The notes below the pieces were generated by a model. The model searched no databases. It saw nothing but the letters and a program-made list of their open reading frames with translations, and had not been told where the DNA came from. Shown piece by piece: positions 6,471 through 7,777 of a stretch of 7,777 nt of DNA (the first letter of the stretch is position 1; each line of letters begins with the position of its first letter). The position numbers and the translations under genes were made by a program. The stretch is from Candidatus Omnitrophica bacterium CG07_land_8_20_14_0_80_50_8 (GTDB lineage: Bacteria; Omnitrophota; Gorgyraeia; 2-02-FULL-51-18): assembly GCA_002779345.1 (NCBI GenBank), contig PEWW01000155.1, positions 1-7,777 of the forward strand. The letters are read 5' to 3'.

Positions 6471-7391
6471 ATGAAAGTCTTGATCGCCGGATGCGGGTAT
6501 CTGGGAAAAGCGCTTGGGCGGAATTTGGTAGAGTCAGGGGTTATGGTTTGGGGTTTGAGGCGAGACCGCCTTGCGTTAAAATCGCTTGAGATGGTTGGTA
6601 TAAAACCCGTTCAGGCGGATTTGACAAAGCCCGAATCCTTGGTACACCTTCCGAACGTTGACACCGTGGTCCTTAGCCAGGCGCCCTCTAAAAATTCTGA
6701 TACTTATCACGCGGTGTACTACGAAGCCGTGGAAAATCTTGTTGAGGCGCTTCATCTAAAAAAACCCAAGCGAATACTCATGATCTCAAGTACGAGCGTC
6801 TATGGTCAACGGAACGGATCGTGGGTGAACGAAGGGACGAGCCCAGACGATGCCGGTTATCCGTCGAAGGAAGCTACGGCGAGGGCTAAAACACTGATAG
6901 AAACCGAGGAGCTGGTTTTGTCCGGAATAGTTCCTGCCATCGTATTACGTTTGGGAGGGATCTACGGTCCCAGACGCAATCGTCTGAAGGCATTGGCCGA
7001 TGTAGGGGCGGGTTTGCCCGCCAAGGGCAAGTCCGCCTCAGGTGGAAAACCCGCCCCTACGGGTCAAGCATTCGTAAACCGAATCCATGTGTACGATGCG
7101 GTCACTGCGATACGCTTGCTGTTGGAGAAAGGGGTGCCAGGGGAAATATACATAGGAGTGGACAATGAGCCTTGCACCGATAATGAATTTTATTCATGGG
7201 CCATGGAAAATTTGCCTCTTAAAAAGTGCTCCGGCGCCCGTGCGGCGCACGAGATCCATGAAGGTTCAAACAAACGATGTACTAATCAAAAGCTCAAACA
7301 GCTCGGTTGGGATCTGAAATATCCTACGTTTCGGGAAGGGTATCAGTCGTTGATCGGCGAAATTGCGAAAATCGGAAAACAAAACTCCTAA
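6471..7391 (+). CDS. YeeZ-like extended SDR, NAD(P)-binding epimerase/dehydratase family protein
   Basis: The protein has 306 residues. The ATG at 6471 is chosen over a TTG at 6459 because it directly precedes the Rossmann strand M-K-V-L-I-A-G-C-G-Y-L-G and has GGGA (6461-6464) at suitable spacing. Visible features: the GxGxxG dinucleotide-binding loop at about 7-12; the S-S-T-S-V-Y-G strand of extended SDRs; an I-Y-G-P-R motif; V-N-R-I-H-V-Y-D-A near 202-210; and a C-terminal L-G-W…Y-P segment like that of E. coli YeeZ. The usual YxxxK pair is not clear (Y-P-S-K is one residue short), as in YeeZ, so the catalytic activity and substrate are unknown. It is likely cytosolic. Residues about 178-198 (G-A-G-L-P-A…K-P-A-P-T-G) are encoded by an inserted palindromic repeat, in the loop between the G-P-R motif and V-N-R-I-H. 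A further S-G-A-R-A-A stretch (254-259) resembles the giant protein's linkers. It converges on the HIT gene, with 26 bases between stop codons. Confidence 0.85.
   Translation: MKVLIAGCGYLGKALGRNLVESGVMVWGLRRDRLALKSLEMVGIKPVQADLTKPESLVHLPNVDTVVLSQAPSKNSDTYHAVYYEAVENLVEALHLKKPKRILMISSTSVYGQRNGSWVNEGTSPDDAGYPSKEATARAKTLIETEELVLSGIVPAIVLRLGGIYGPRRNRLKALADVGAGLPAKGKSASGGKPAPTGQAFVNRIHVYDAVTAIRLLLEKGVPGEIYIGVDNEPCTDNEFYSWAMENLPLKKCSGARAAHEIHEGSNKRCTNQKLKQLGWDLKYPTFREGYQSLIGEIAKIGKQNS
7002..7060. repeat. palindromic repeat element inserted in frame within the SDR gene
   Basis: GTAGGGGCGGGTTT (7002-7015) and AAACCCGCCCCTAC (7047-7060) form a perfect 14-bp inverted repeat. The 31-base interior folds again into two hairpins: GCCC/GGGC (7016-7019 with 7025-7028), and TCCGCC/GGTGGA (7032-7037 with 7041-7046, one G-T wobble). 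Together they give a compact three-way junction. All codons remain open, adding about 20 residues to the SDR protein. From memory, palindromes with a GTAGGGGCGGGT core are dispersed REP/MITE-like repeats in many bacterial genomes; I cannot confirm copy number from one window. Confidence 0.85.
7239..7251. repeat. small hairpin in the SDR coding region
   Basis: CGTGC-GGC-GCACG is a 5-bp stem with a 3-base loop. It directly follows the CTCCGGCGCCCG sequence shared with 4934-4945. Short, and possibly coincidental in GC-rich codons. Confidence 0.3.
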
Positions 7392-7417
7392 CCGTGTGCT
7401 GAAAAACCTGCAGTCTG

Positions 7418-7777
7418 CTAATCAATCTCGTGACGAATGCACTCGGCCATGGATGCCAACGCTTCCTCGGCAGCGGCTTTTGCGTTCGCAAATGAAAGCT
7501 CATGGACGTTTTCGACAAGAGGGATCAAATGGATATGCGCGTGCGGAACCTCAAGGCCCGCTGCCATCATGCCTACTTTTTTGCAGGGAACGGCTTTTTT
7601 GATCGCGCGAGCGATTTTTTTTGAAAAAATAATCATGTCGCCAAGATCTGCGTCCTTTAGATCAAAAATATAATCTATCGCTTGTTTTGGAATCACCAAG
7701 GCGTGTCCCGGGTTTATCGGCCGGATATCAAGAAAAGAGAAATATTTTTCATCTTCAAACAATTTATGACAAGGGAT
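7418..7777 (-). CDS. HIT-family (histidine triad) protein, N-terminus beyond the right edge
   Basis: 119 residues are visible on the reverse strand before the TAG stop at 7420-7418. The signature V-P-H-A-H-I-H-L-I-P-L (HAHIH at 7543-7529) is the histidine triad; in the family its middle His is the nucleophile for nucleoside phosphoramidate or dinucleotide hydrolysis. Earlier segments also fit the family: F-L-D-I-R-P-I-N-P-G-H-A-L-V-I-P-K contains the conserved D-x-x-P-x-x-P-G-H stretch. A TTG at 7762-7760 could be read as a start, but the codons upstream (I-P-C-H-K-L-F-E-D) continue the typical HIT N-terminus, which normally begins about 10-15 residues earlier with C-x-F-C. The gene is therefore partial in the window. 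It is likely a small cytosolic homodimer. The exact substrate (Hint-like or other branch) cannot be decided here. Confidence 0.9.
   Translation of the reverse strand: MPCHKLFEDEKYFSFLDIRPINPGHALVIPKQAIDYIFDLKDADLGDMIIFSKKIARAIKKAVPCKKVGMMAAGLEVPHAHIHLIPLVENVHELSFANAKAAAEEALASMAECIRHEID

Noticed and set aside
7002..7060. tRNA or structured RNA gene (cloverleaf-like fold)
   Set aside because: It has only two inner hairpins, no T-loop or CCA context and no anticodon arm, and it lies in frame within a coding gene; a palindromic repeat explains it better.
7363..7673. Two plus-strand open frames overlapping the end of the SDR gene and the HIT gene
   Set aside because: They lie opposite the clear HIT coding frame and show no motifs or ribosome-binding sites.
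7760..7762. TTG as the start codon of the HIT gene
   Set aside because: The codons upstream (I-P-C-H-K) keep matching the HIT family N-terminus, so the gene continues past the window edge.

Overview
The window looks like a chromosomal piece of a Gram-negative, probably uncultured bacterium. The partial heptose epimerase at the left edge implies a heptose-containing LPS envelope. The giant exported multidomain protein, with linkers of the type S-T-S…G-A-R-L-A, reminds me of predicted proteins from Omnitrophota (former OP3) genomes. That placement rests on memory and inference and is not proven by this sequence.

Layout: (1) 1-341, minus strand, is the N-terminal third of hldD/rfaD (ADP-glyceromanno-heptose 6-epimerase), cut by the window edge. 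(2) 342-533 is an AT-rich divergent intergenic region with a good sigma70-type promoter reading right (452-480) and a weaker candidate reading left. (3) 534-6386, plus strand, is one uninterrupted 1950-residue gene filling three quarters of the window. It has a signal peptide, a Tiki/ChaN/erythromycin-esterase-like N-terminal region, a CheR-like methyltransferase region, two degenerate GGDEF-like regions, and a C-terminal region with a zincin-type HEAIH…ExxxD motif. Two copies of an 11-bp direct repeat, encoding G-A-R-L, bracket the CheR/GGDEF block. (4) 6387-6470 is a short intergenic region with an extended -10 promoter and a 12-bp sequence matching one arm of a palindromic repeat found downstream. 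(5) 6471-7391, plus strand, is a YeeZ-like extended SDR (NAD(P)-binding epimerase/dehydratase family). It is interrupted in frame by a 59-bp palindromic element that can fold as a three-way junction. (6) 7418-7777, minus strand, is a HIT-family (histidine triad) nucleotide-binding protein that converges on the SDR gene and runs off the right edge.

The genes do not form an obvious pathway. hldD and the giant gene are divergent, the SDR gene has its own promoter candidate, and the HIT gene is convergent. The most unusual content is the giant composite protein, whose enzyme-like folds seem to have lost key catalytic residues yet sit behind a signal peptide, and the palindromic element domesticated inside the SDR gene. 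I see no CRISPR array, tRNA, rRNA, transposase or clear rho-independent terminator.
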